A stretch of 64,000 nucleotides of DNA from Epilithonimonas hungarica (GTDB taxonomy: Bacteria > Bacteroidota > Bacteroidia > Flavobacteriales > Weeksellaceae). The stretch spans positions 1 through 64,000 of the forward strand of contig NZ_FNBH01000005.1 in NCBI RefSeq assembly GCF_900102265.1, written 5' to 3'. The notes under the pieces are model-generated. The model was not told the DNA's origin and did not search any database. It saw nothing but the letters and a program-made list of their open reading frames with translations. The position numbers were made by a program, and so were the translations under genes. This document shows positions 44,330 through 52,162 of this stretch, one piece after another (positions within the stretch are counted from its first letter, which is position 1; the number at the start of each line of letters is the position of its first letter).

Positions 44330-44482
44330 GGTTCCGAGTTTTTCGGATTAAAAAGGGAATGGAGTGTAATTCTTCAACTGTCCCCGCAACTGTAAATCGC
44401 GATAGAAGATCTTGCAATCTTGCCATTGCCCGCCATAAGCGTGTGAGAAGGCGCAAAATCAGCGAAAGTCAGGAGACCTGCC
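44330..44482 (+). ncRNA. Cobalamin (B12) riboswitch
   Basis: The conserved blocks occur in order: AAAAAGGGAAT (about 44351), CTGTCCCCGCAACTGTAA (about 44379), the GCCATTGCCCGCCATAAGCG region and AAAGTCAGGAGACCTGCC (44465-44482). The 3' ACCTGCC can pair with GGCAGGT (44517-44523) just before the btuB start, so B12 binding should change access to the start codon. Precise outer boundaries are approximate. Confidence 0.92.
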
Positions 44483-44524
44483 AATGATAAATTTATTAAA
44501 ATGCTTTCGGAGGAAAGGCAGGTT

Positions 44525-46339
44525 ATGATGAAACGTACTTTTGCATTTTTTTTCATTGGATTGATAGGTCAGGTTTCCGCTCAGGAATCTTTGATCGATA
44601 CCGTATTTATTGATAATCAATTCAGTAAAGTTTCTAAAACCGCGAAAATATCGAATCTGAATTCTGATAAAATTCTTGAGAATTCAACCTCTTTATCAGA
44701 TCTATTGAGATTTCAATCCAATATTTATATCAAAGAAAACGGACGTGGCGCAACTTCTTCGCCAGGTTTTCGGGGAACAACTGCACAGCAAACCGCTTTT
44801 GTCTGGAACGGAATCAATATCAACTCAATTTTTCTCGGACAAGGCGACATCAATAATATGAATCCTTTGAGCTACGAAAATGTCGGAATCAAATTCGGTG
44901 GCGGAAGTGTGATCTATGGAAGCAGTGCAATCGGAGGTTCTATTCACCTTAACAATGCTTTGAATTTTAATAAAGGTTTTAGCGGAACTTTATTTTCGGA
45001 ATATGGTTCTTTTGGAACAAGTAATTCTCTTGCTCAGGCGAAATTCAGTAATGGGAATTTTAGTTTTAATGTTAATATCAATCATTCCAGAAGTGAGAAT
45101 GACTATGAAGTTCCTCAAAGAAAATTTATCAACCGAAACGGAGAATATCAGAATACAAGCTTCAATCTTGGATTAGCTTACAAAATCAATCCAAATAACG
45201 AATTCTACTGGCAAAGCCAACTTTACGACAGCGAACAACACTACCCTGTTTTTTCAGAAAATCAAACTAAAACGAAATATCAGGTTCAGACCTTCCGAAG
45301 TTTAGCCGGTTGGAAATTCAATTCAAAATCGATAAAAAACAATTTCAAACTTGCTTATCTGGAAGACAATTTTCAGTATTTTGGAGATATTAATAAAAGT
45401 AAAACCAGCGGTGGAACCGGGAAACAATATATTATCAAGAATGATTATGACTTCTTGGTTTCGAAAAACTCGTCTTTCAACCTCATTACAGAATATCAGT
45501 ATAACGAAGCGGAAGGATTTGGCTCGGGAATCAAAACTCCAAAAAGGAACTTGGGAAGTTTTTCTTTGCTATACAGAAACTCTCAATCTGAAAAATTCTA
45601 TTGGGAATTGGGAGCAAAACAAGAAATTGTAGAAGATTATAAAAGTCCATTTTTGTTCTCTGCAAGCGGAAAATACACCATCAACAATTGGTATCAAACG
45701 ACTTTGAATATTTCGAGAAACTTCCGCGCTCCGACTTTCAATGATCTGTATTGGCAACCTGGCGGAAACCCTGATCTGAAGCCAGAAACTTCAAATCAAA
45801 TAGAGATGTCACATAATTTCAGTTATAAGAATTTCAAACTGGGAATCACGCCTTACTATATGCACATTGTTGATGAAATTGTTTGGAATCAAGCAACATC
45901 GACGATTTGGACCCCGAAAAACATTAGCAAAGTAGATTCTTACGGATTGGAAGCCAATTTGACTTTTGATAAAAATTTTGAAAGACATCACATTTTCAGC
46001 AATTTGTCTTATACTTACTCCCGTTCAGTAGATTTGGAAACGAAGAAGCAATTGAGATATGTTCCAAAACAAAGGGTTAATTTCAATGCCAATTATGAAT
46101 ATTCTTTTATCGGATTTTTTGTACAGGCTTTCTACAACGGAAAAACTTACGTTGATGAAAATGAGAAAAAGTCTCTGAAAGATTATATGATTCTGAATTC
46201 GGGAATAACGGCTAAGTTATCTTCGAAGTTTCAGCTTGGTTTCAAAGTCAATAATATGACCAATCAGATTTATCAGACGGTTGACTATTACTTTATGCCT
46301 CAAAGAAATTACGCGGTCAACCTCAAATTAAATTTTTAA
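44525..46339 (+). CDS. btuB: TonB-dependent cobalamin receptor BtuB-like
   Basis: An outer-membrane, 22-strand barrel for B12 import energised by TonB. About 604 residues with signal peptide (FFIGLIGQVSAQ), plug domain at about 30-150 (SLSDLLRFQSNIYIKENGRG, GFRGTTAQQTAFVWNGI, VIYGSSAIGGSIHLNN) and barrel ending in NLKLNF. Preceded by a cobalamin riboswitch and followed by a BtuG-like lipoprotein. The ATG at 44501 is in frame but within the riboswitch platform, so 44525 (or 44528) is preferred. Confidence 0.92.
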   Translation: MMKRTFAFFFIGLIGQVSAQESLIDTVFIDNQFSKVSKTAKISNLNSDKILENSTSLSDLLRFQSNIYIKENGRGATSSPGFRGTTAQQTAFVWNGININSIFLGQGDINNMNPLSYENVGIKFGGGSVIYGSSAIGGSIHLNNALNFNKGFSGTLFSEYGSFGTSNSLAQAKFSNGNFSFNVNINHSRSENDYEVPQRKFINRNGEYQNTSFNLGLAYKINPNNEFYWQSQLYDSEQHYPVFSENQTKTKYQVQTFRSLAGWKFNSKSIKNNFKLAYLEDNFQYFGDINKSKTSGGTGKQYIIKNDYDFLVSKNSSFNLITEYQYNEAEGFGSGIKTPKRNLGSFSLLYRNSQSEKFYWELGAKQEIVEDYKSPFLFSASGKYTINNWYQTTLNISRNFRAPTFNDLYWQPGGNPDLKPETSNQIEMSHNFSYKNFKLGITPYYMHIVDEIVWNQATSTIWTPKNISKVDSYGLEANLTFDKNFERHHIFSNLSYTYSRSVDLETKKQLRYVPKQRVNFNANYEYSFIGFFVQAFYNGKTYVDENEKKSLKDYMILNSGITAKLSSKFQLGFKVNNMTNQIYQTVDYYFMPQRNYAVNLKLNF

Positions 46340-46359
46340 AACAATAAATAAATTTACAT

Positions 46360-47421
46360 ATGAAAATCAACAAATTACTAACCGGACTTTTCGCATCTGT
46401 TCTTCTGACATTCGCAGCTTGTAACGATGACGATTTCGATTTCAACAATCAGGAAACATCTTATAGCGGGATTCTTATAGCTAACGAAGGTTCTTTTAAC
46501 AAACCGGATGCGACAGTAGATTTTTTGTCTTCTGATTTGAGCACAAGCCAATCAGGAATCTATAAAACTGTTAATAACGAAGACCTTGGTGACGTTCTTC
46601 AAACTATCGGTTTCAAAGGGACCAATGCTTTTTTAGTACTTAATAATAGTAACAAAATTGTAATCGCCAATCGTTTTAATTTTCAGAAAAATGCAACGGT
46701 AACTTCTAATCTTGTTAGCCCAAGATATATTGCTTTCACAGACAGCCAATATTACGTCACCAACAACAATTTCTTTGGCACTTATAAACTTAACATCTAT
46801 AATAATGCTGACAACACTTTTATCAAAAGCATCAATTTTGACCGTTATGCAGAAAAAGTAGTTGAAGCTGGAGGAAACATTCTTGTTCAGACAGATGGCT
46901 CATTATATAATGCATCAACGGGAACAATGGATATTACAGGACATACTATTACCATCGTAAAACCATCTACTAATAATATTGACAAAACCATAACACTTCC
47001 AGATTCGGGAGAAATAAAAGACTTAGTTTCATACGAAGGTTCTGCATATGCTTTATCTTCTACATCAACAGATTCTTACATTTACAAAATCAATCCTTCA
47101 GACGGAACTTTCTCAACAGTTACATTGACAGGAATTGCCAATGCTCAGAAACTAAGAATCGATTCTGGTTATTTCTACTTCATTGATGGCGGAAACAAAG
47201 TTTATTCTAAAATGACAGCGACTCCAACTTCTGAAATCAAAACTTTGTTCACGGCTCCAGGTTATGGCTCTTATGGCTTTAATATCATTGATGGCAAAAT
47301 ATTTGTATCAGACGCAAGCTTCACAGGAGAAAGCACTTCTTATGTTTATAATGCTTCAACTGGGACTCAAATCAAATCGTTCAAATCCGGAATTGGAACC
47401 AACGGTTTCTATAAAAATTAA
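46360..47421 (+). CDS. BtuG-like surface beta-propeller lipoprotein (DUF5074/YncE type)
   Basis: A 353-residue lipoprotein: LLTFAAC lipobox with Cys20, then an acidic linker (NDDDFDFNN) and a beta-propeller of YncE-like repeats (for example SGILIANEGSFNKPDATVDF, ISYEG-like LVSYEGSAYALSSTST, DGKIFVSDASFTG). It lies 20 bases after btuB. In Bacteroides, BtuG proteins of this kind bind B12 at the cell surface and hand it to BtuB; the context supports that role here, though direct sequence proof is lacking. Confidence 0.8.
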   Translation: MKINKLLTGLFASVLLTFAACNDDDFDFNNQETSYSGILIANEGSFNKPDATVDFLSSDLSTSQSGIYKTVNNEDLGDVLQTIGFKGTNAFLVLNNSNKIVIANRFNFQKNATVTSNLVSPRYIAFTDSQYYVTNNNFFGTYKLNIYNNADNTFIKSINFDRYAEKVVEAGGNILVQTDGSLYNASTGTMDITGHTITIVKPSTNNIDKTITLPDSGEIKDLVSYEGSAYALSSTSTDSYIYKINPSDGTFSTVTLTGIANAQKLRIDSGYFYFIDGGNKVYSKMTATPTSEIKTLFTAPGYGSYGFNIIDGKIFVSDASFTGESTSYVYNASTGTQIKSFKSGIGTNGFYKN

Positions 47422-47443
47422 TTTTTCATCATTTGTGTTTTTA

Positions 47444-47482
47444 GGACTCTGTCAAATTTATTTTTGGCAGGGTTCTTTTTTT
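47444..47482 (+). terminator. Terminator of the btuB operon
   Basis: GGACTCTGTCAAA pairs with TTTGGCAGGGTTC (13 bp, a few G-U), followed by a T run. Confidence 0.78.
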
Positions 47483-47581
47483 ATTTTTAAATGACAGAAA
47501 TCATTCTTTTCGCAAATTTTAAGCATAATTTTTGATTAGTCCAAAGCAAAATAAAAACCTTAATTTTATAAAAAAATCGCA

Positions 47582-48841
47582 ATGAGGGAAAAGATCGTCA
47601 TCATCGGAGGTGGTTTCGCAGGTTTACAACTTGCGAGAAATCTTAATAATCAGGGAAAATACAAGGTAATGGTCATTGATAAGATGAATCATCATATGTT
47701 CCAGCCATTATTCTATCAGGTTGCAACCGGACGAATCGAACCTTCCAATATTTCTTTCCCCTTCAGAAAAATCTTCCAGAAGTCAAAAAACATCCAATTC
47801 CGGATGACGGAAGTCAAAAAAATCATTCCTTCTGAGAATAAGGTCATTGGCGAAGATGGTGTTTTCACTTATGACAAACTAGTTATTGCAACTGGCTGTA
47901 AAACCAATTTCTTTGGCAATCAGAAGATGCAAAATCTGGCTCTTGGAATGAAGAATACGCAAGAAGCCATTACGATTCGTAACCACATTTTGATGACCTT
48001 CGAAAAGATGATTATTGAAAGAAAAGCCAGCGATGATGGAAACTGGAATCTCGTCATCGTAGGAAGCGGACCAACCGGAGTTGAATTGGCAGGTGCATTT
48101 TCCGAAATGAAGACCAACATTCTTCCGAGAGATTATCCTAGAATGAATTTCTCCGATCTCAACATCGTTCTGATCAGCGCAGGAGAAACACCTCTGGAAA
48201 CGATGAGCCAGGAATCCCAAGAAGCTGCAGAGAAATATCTCGTTCAGTTGGGAGTGAAATTTATGAAAAATGAACGAGTAATAGATTACGATGGAGAAAC
48301 GATCTTTATGCAAAGTGGCAACTCAATTCCAACCAATAATGTGATTTGGGCAGCCGGAGTTACTGGAAACATCATTGATGATTTCAACAAAGAAAATACC
48401 ATAAGAAACCGATATGTTGTTGACAGATTCAACAAAGTGAAAGGTTACGATAATATCTTCGCTATTGGGGATATTGCCTATATGGAGACACCAAAATATC
48501 CTCAGGCGCATCCACAATTGGCTAATGTCGCCATCAATCAGGGGAAAAACCTGGCGAGAAATTTCAAAAAAGATTCTGAAAAAGACTGGACAGAATACGA
48601 ATATATCGACCGCGGTTCTATGGCAACCATCGGGAAGCACAGAGCGGTTGTTGACCTGCCGAAATTTAAATTTCAGGGATTTCTTGCTTGGTATTTCTGG
48701 ATGTTCTTACATTTGATGCTGATTCTGAGTGTCAGAAACAAACTGGCAATTTTCTTCAACTGGATGTGGAGCTATATCAACAAAGACTCTTCATTAAGGT
48801 TGATCATTGCGCCATCTAAGAAAAACCCGACAGAACAGTAA
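47582..48841 (+). CDS. ndh: Type II NADH dehydrogenase (NDH-2)
   Basis: A 419-residue peripheral membrane flavoenzyme passing electrons from NADH to quinone without proton pumping. FAD-binding GGGFAGLQLARNL (about 9-21), QPLFYQVATGRIEPSNI, second dinucleotide motif VGSGPTGVELAGAF (about 160), and IFAIGDIAYMETPKYPQAHPQLA (here split: AIGDIAYM and YPQAHPQLA) near 297. The C-terminus has hydrophobic helices for membrane contact. Confidence 0.92.
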   Translation: MREKIVIIGGGFAGLQLARNLNNQGKYKVMVIDKMNHHMFQPLFYQVATGRIEPSNISFPFRKIFQKSKNIQFRMTEVKKIIPSENKVIGEDGVFTYDKLVIATGCKTNFFGNQKMQNLALGMKNTQEAITIRNHILMTFEKMIIERKASDDGNWNLVIVGSGPTGVELAGAFSEMKTNILPRDYPRMNFSDLNIVLISAGETPLETMSQESQEAAEKYLVQLGVKFMKNERVIDYDGETIFMQSGNSIPTNNVIWAAGVTGNIIDDFNKENTIRNRYVVDRFNKVKGYDNIFAIGDIAYMETPKYPQAHPQLANVAINQGKNLARNFKKDSEKDWTEYEYIDRGSMATIGKHRAVVDLPKFKFQGFLAWYFWMFLHLMLILSVRNKLAIFFNWMWSYINKDSSLRLIIAPSKKNPTEQ

Positions 48842-48842
48842 T

Positions 48843-48889
48843 ATAAATGATTATTGATAAATGATTACAATTCATCAATAATCATTTAT
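48843..48889. repeat. 16-bp perfect hairpin between ndh and trmD
   Basis: Arms 48843-48858 and 48874-48889 (core AATGATTATTGAT) are perfect inverted copies. It resembles the palindrome at 38221. It could end ndh transcription, but has no T run. Confidence 0.65.
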
Positions 48890-48910
48890 CTCTTATCATT
48901 TATAAAAAAT

Positions 48911-49585
48911 ATGCGAATCGATATCATCAGCGTACTTCCGGAACTTATGGAAAGTCCTTTCAAAACCTCAATCCTCAAAAGAGCGATGGAAAAAGGGCTG
49001 GCAGAAGTTCATTTTCACAATATCCGAGACTGGAGCATTGGCAAACATCGCCAAATAGATGACGAACCTTACGGCGGCGGCGCAGGAATGATAATGATGG
49101 TAGAACCGTTGGACAAGTGCATTTCTGAACTGAAATCTCAAAGAGATTACGACGAGATCATCTATCTGACACCAGACGGCGAAACTCTGAATCAAAGAAC
49201 TGCCAATACTTTATCCATCAAAAAAAATCTGATTTTCCTCTGCGGACATTACAAAGGCATCGACCAGCGTGTTCGTGATCTGCATATCACAAAAGAAATT
49301 TCCATTGGCGATTATGTTTTGACTGGCGGAGAATTAGCGGCTTGCGTATTAGCAGATTCTGTAATCCGATTGTTGCCCGGCGTTTTGAATGACGAACAAA
49401 GTGCATTGACAGATAGTTTTCAGGACAACCTTTTATCCCCACCAATCTACACAAGACCAGAAACTTACAAAGGGTTATCTGTTCCAAAAATATTATTGAG
49501 TGGAAATTTTGGAGCGATTGAAGATTGGTTACACGATGAAGCGGTGAGAATCACAAAAGAAAGACGACCAGACCTTTTAGAATAA
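48911..49585 (+). CDS. trmD: tRNA (guanine-37-N1)-methyltransferase
   Basis: Methylates G37 of tRNAs to keep the reading frame. 224 residues: [17 protein letters not shown] start, [29 protein letters not shown] and [15 protein letters not shown] (knot that binds S-adenosylmethionine). An in-frame ATG at 48854 lies in the hairpin region; 48911 is chosen. It is 5 kb away from rpsP-rimM, with which it is usually linked. Confidence 0.95.
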   Translation: MRIDIISVLPELMESPFKTSILKRAMEKGLAEVHFHNIRDWSIGKHRQIDDEPYGGGAGMIMMVEPLDKCISELKSQRDYDEIIYLTPDGETLNQRTANTLSIKKNLIFLCGHYKGIDQRVRDLHITKEISIGDYVLTGGELAACVLADSVIRLLPGVLNDEQSALTDSFQDNLLSPPIYTRPETYKGLSVPKILLSGNFGAIEDWLHDEAVRITKERRPDLLE

Positions 49586-49629
49586 ATCCTTTTCTTCAAA
49601 CTAGAAAACTTAACCAAATTCAAAAACAA

Positions 49630-50685
49630 ATGAGACATTTTTTCAAAGTGGCTTCGGTTGCTATTATTACGTTATTTACTTCTTGTAACTCATCAGCTCA
49701 AAAAAAAGACGATTATCCGGTAAAAATTGATAGCTTAATCAAAACTACAAATCCCAGAACTTTCAACGGCGTAGTTTACATTCAGCAAAACGGGAAGGAA
49801 AAATATGCGAAAGCTTTTGGTTATGCTGATTTCAACAAGAAAACACCTCTGGAAATCTACAATAAGTTTTCTACAATGTCGATTGCCAAGCAGATTACTG
49901 CCACATTGATTTTGCAACAAGTAGAAAAAGGGACAATCGATTTGCAGCAGCCTATCCGAAAATACCTTCCGGATCTCAAATATTCTTGGACAGATACGGT
50001 AACCGTTCATCATTTGTTGAATCACACTTCCGGACTTTACAGCGATGATTTGAAACCAAATTTGAAATTTAAAACAGGGAAGGAATTCAGTTATTCCAAT
50101 GTTGGATATTACATTGCAGGATTGGTTTTGGAAAAACAAAGCGGTAAAAGTTATCAGGAATTGGTAACGGCTTTATTCGAAAGATGCAAAATGAATGGCA
50201 GCGCCTACCCTACCAAAACCAGCAGTAAACTTTTGGCAAAAGGTCATACCATCAGAAAAGACGGAACTTTTAAACTGAATGAAAGATCAGACTTTAATCC
50301 GACTAATTATTTTGGAAGTCATTTGATTGTCACAGCTCCCGATCTGGCCAAATGGAACGAATGTTTACACAATGGAAAATTGCTAAAGCCTGAGACTTAT
50401 AAATTAATGACCAATTATTCGATAACTTCGACACATCAGGTTTTCAGTGAGAATCCGATTGGTTATGGATATGGATTAAGAATTAATGATAAAGCTAAAA
50501 TCAATGAAATCGGACACACAGGTTTTCATCCAGGCGAAGGTTTTACAGCCGTAAATTTGTATTATCCAAAAACAAAAACCAGCGTGATTGTAATGGAAAA
50601 TCAAGCGAATGAGAACTTGGATATCGCTTATTATTTTGAGCAGGGAGTTAGAAAAATTGTGAAAGAAAGTCAGCTTTTGAAATAA
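49630..50685 (+). CDS. Serine hydrolase, class C beta-lactamase-like lipoprotein
   Basis: A 351-residue lipoprotein (TLFTSC lipobox) of the beta-lactamase/penicillin-binding fold. All three motifs are seen: Ser-X-X-Lys as SIAK (about residue 85), YSN in FSYSNVGY (about 153), and HTG in GHTGFHPG (about 297). Likely a periplasmic D-Ala-D-Ala peptidase or esterase; real beta-lactam hydrolysis is not implied. Confidence 0.87.
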   Translation: MRHFFKVASVAIITLFTSCNSSAQKKDDYPVKIDSLIKTTNPRTFNGVVYIQQNGKEKYAKAFGYADFNKKTPLEIYNKFSTMSIAKQITATLILQQVEKGTIDLQQPIRKYLPDLKYSWTDTVTVHHLLNHTSGLYSDDLKPNLKFKTGKEFSYSNVGYYIAGLVLEKQSGKSYQELVTALFERCKMNGSAYPTKTSSKLLAKGHTIRKDGTFKLNERSDFNPTNYFGSHLIVTAPDLAKWNECLHNGKLLKPETYKLMTNYSITSTHQVFSENPIGYGYGLRINDKAKINEIGHTGFHPGEGFTAVNLYYPKTKTSVIVMENQANENLDIAYYFEQGVRKIVKESQLLK

Positions 50686-50749
50686 GTATAAATCTAGTTT
50701 TACAATCTGTTAAAAAAATAATTCTTTATCTTTATTTAAAATTGGATTT

Positions 50750-51199
50750 ATGCAGAAGACGATTTATAATAAAAGTGAATTACGGGACTTTGTGAACGAC
50801 AGTATTTCGGGGAAAGTGAAAACTTTGGAGTTTTACCTCAACTTTTCTCTGGAAGCTAGCCGGGACATTAAAAAAACATCAAAATACGATTCTATCAGAG
50901 AGGAAATACAGGAAGAGATCTATCATTTGGACAGACAAATGGTTTCGCTTAAAAGTATGCAGACCCAAATGCGAAAAGTTCTGAACTCTGTCTCAGAGAC
51001 TATAAAACTCGGGTCTCTTGTCATTACCAATAAAGCCCGTTTTTACATTTCCGTTTCTTTGGGGGAATTTTTCTTTCAAGGCGACCGCTTCTATGCCATT
51101 TCTCCGGAAAGTCCAATGGCGCAGATAATGCTCGGAAAGAAAGTGGGCGATGATTTTGTCCTTAATAAAATTCATCAGGAGATCGTGGAGATTCTTTAG
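50750..51199 (+). CDS. GreA/GreB-like transcription factor
   Basis: A 149-residue protein whose C-terminal half matches the GreA/GreB C-terminal domain (FYAISPESPMAQIMLGKKVGDDF), that contacts RNA polymerase. The N-terminal half is helical and charged (REEIQEEIYHLDRQM), like a short coiled coil. The tip residues of true GreA are not clear, so it may act in another way at the polymerase secondary channel. Confidence 0.75.
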   Translation: MQKTIYNKSELRDFVNDSISGKVKTLEFYLNFSLEASRDIKKTSKYDSIREEIQEEIYHLDRQMVSLKSMQTQMRKVLNSVSETIKLGSLVITNKARFYISVSLGEFFFQGDRFYAISPESPMAQIMLGKKVGDDFVLNKIHQEIVEIL

Positions 51200-51257
51200 A
51201 GTCGGATTCTGGATGTCCGAAGTTTCTCGCTTCAATCTTTTCTCGTTTCTTTTTACT

Positions 51258-51288
51258 TTGTTCTTTCATCTTTGTTCTTGTATCTTTG
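51258..51288 (+). promoter_or_regulatory. Promoter of the nitroreductase gene, leaderless layout
   Basis: TTG (51258-51260), 20 bp, TATCTTTG (51281-51288), then only AACT before ATG 51293. Transcription should start at or beside the start codon. Confidence 0.7.
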
Positions 51289-51292
51289 AACT

Positions 51293-51805
51293 ATGGAAAA
51301 CGCAACAATTCTCAAACATATTATAGAAGAACGCAGAAGCATCTTCCCAAAAGATTATACTGATAAAGAAATTCCACAACATATCATTGACGAAATTCTC
51401 AGCAATGCTGTTCTGGCTCCGAATCATAAACGTACGAAACCTTGGCGCTTCAAAGTTTTCAAAGGAGAAGAGAAACAAAAGCTTGGTCAGGAACTTCAAA
51501 ATATTTATAAAGAAGTGACGCCAGAATTTCAGTTTTTGCAGAAGAAATACGACGACATCGGATTCAAAATTTCGAAAGCGAATGTTGTGATCTCAATCGT
51601 TGTTGAATTCAGTGGATTGGTTCCGGATTGGGAAGAGATTGCAGCAACGTCTATGGCTGTCCAGAATATGTACCTCACTTGCACTGCTCACAGAATCGGA
51701 TGCTATTGGAGTTCTCCGAAAATCGTAAATAACCTGAAAAATTCTTTGAAAATTGAAGAGAATCAACAATGTTTGGGATTGTTCTATATGGGAAGTTTGG
51801 ATTAA
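51293..51805 (+). CDS. Nitroreductase family protein
   Basis: A 170-residue FMN-dependent oxidoreductase of the nitroreductase fold. RRSIFPKDYTDKEIP at the N-terminus contacts the FMN phosphate, NAVLAPNHKRTKPWRFKVF is the FMN-pocket loop (two parts in the protein), and GCYWSSPKIV is the C-terminal FMN site. NAD(P)H-dependent reduction of nitro compounds or quinones is likely; the natural substrate is unknown. Confidence 0.9.
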   Translation: MENATILKHIIEERRSIFPKDYTDKEIPQHIIDEILSNAVLAPNHKRTKPWRFKVFKGEEKQKLGQELQNIYKEVTPEFQFLQKKYDDIGFKISKANVVISIVVEFSGLVPDWEEIAATSMAVQNMYLTCTAHRIGCYWSSPKIVNNLKNSLKIEENQQCLGLFYMGSLD

Positions 51806-52053
51806 ATGAACATCTATAAAATTTCAACGAAAAAGAATTGCTGATTGTCTTCAACGAATTGCTGGACAACTCTGGCAAAATCAATCGCGATATACAAGAA
51901 ATTCTAATTGAGAGAGGTTATGATGAAGAATTCTTCGCGAAAGCTAGTCATAAAAAAATTGTAGTCAAAGAAAAAGGAAGGACTACTTTTGAAATCAAAA
52001 AACTGATTGACCAAGATATCTGCTTCGAAGATATTGGAGCACAAATTTTCTAA
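51806..52053 (+). pseudogene. Small uncharacterised ORF, probably frameshifted at its start
   Basis: The open frame 51820-52053 codes NFNEKELLIVFNELLDNSGK and a charged helical tail ending FEDIGAQIF, but it has no ATG; only TTG 51838 could start it. An ATG right after the nitroreductase stop (51806) reads MNIYKI and then leaves the frame, as if one or two bases were lost or gained near the A runs at 51818 or 51830. It may be a broken gene, a sequencing error or a TTG-started peptide. Function unknown. Confidence 0.45.
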
Positions 52054-52111
52054 AAGAAAGAACTTTGGAGACTTACAAGAAAACATTGAACTAAATGATT
52101 ATATAAAATAT

Positions 52112-52142
52112 TTGTGACGAGACAATGTTATTTTTAGTTTTG
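52112..52142 (+). promoter_or_regulatory. Promoter of the T9SS type B protein
   Basis: TTG (52112-52114), 20 bp, TAGTTTTG (52135-52142), 20 bases before GTG 52163. Confidence 0.65.
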
Positions 52143-52162
52143 CACCAAACTAAATAACTTTC

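Noticed and set aside
48854-48910. N-terminal extension of TrmD
   Set aside because: The extension comes from a palindromic spacer; the family starts at [10 protein letters not shown].
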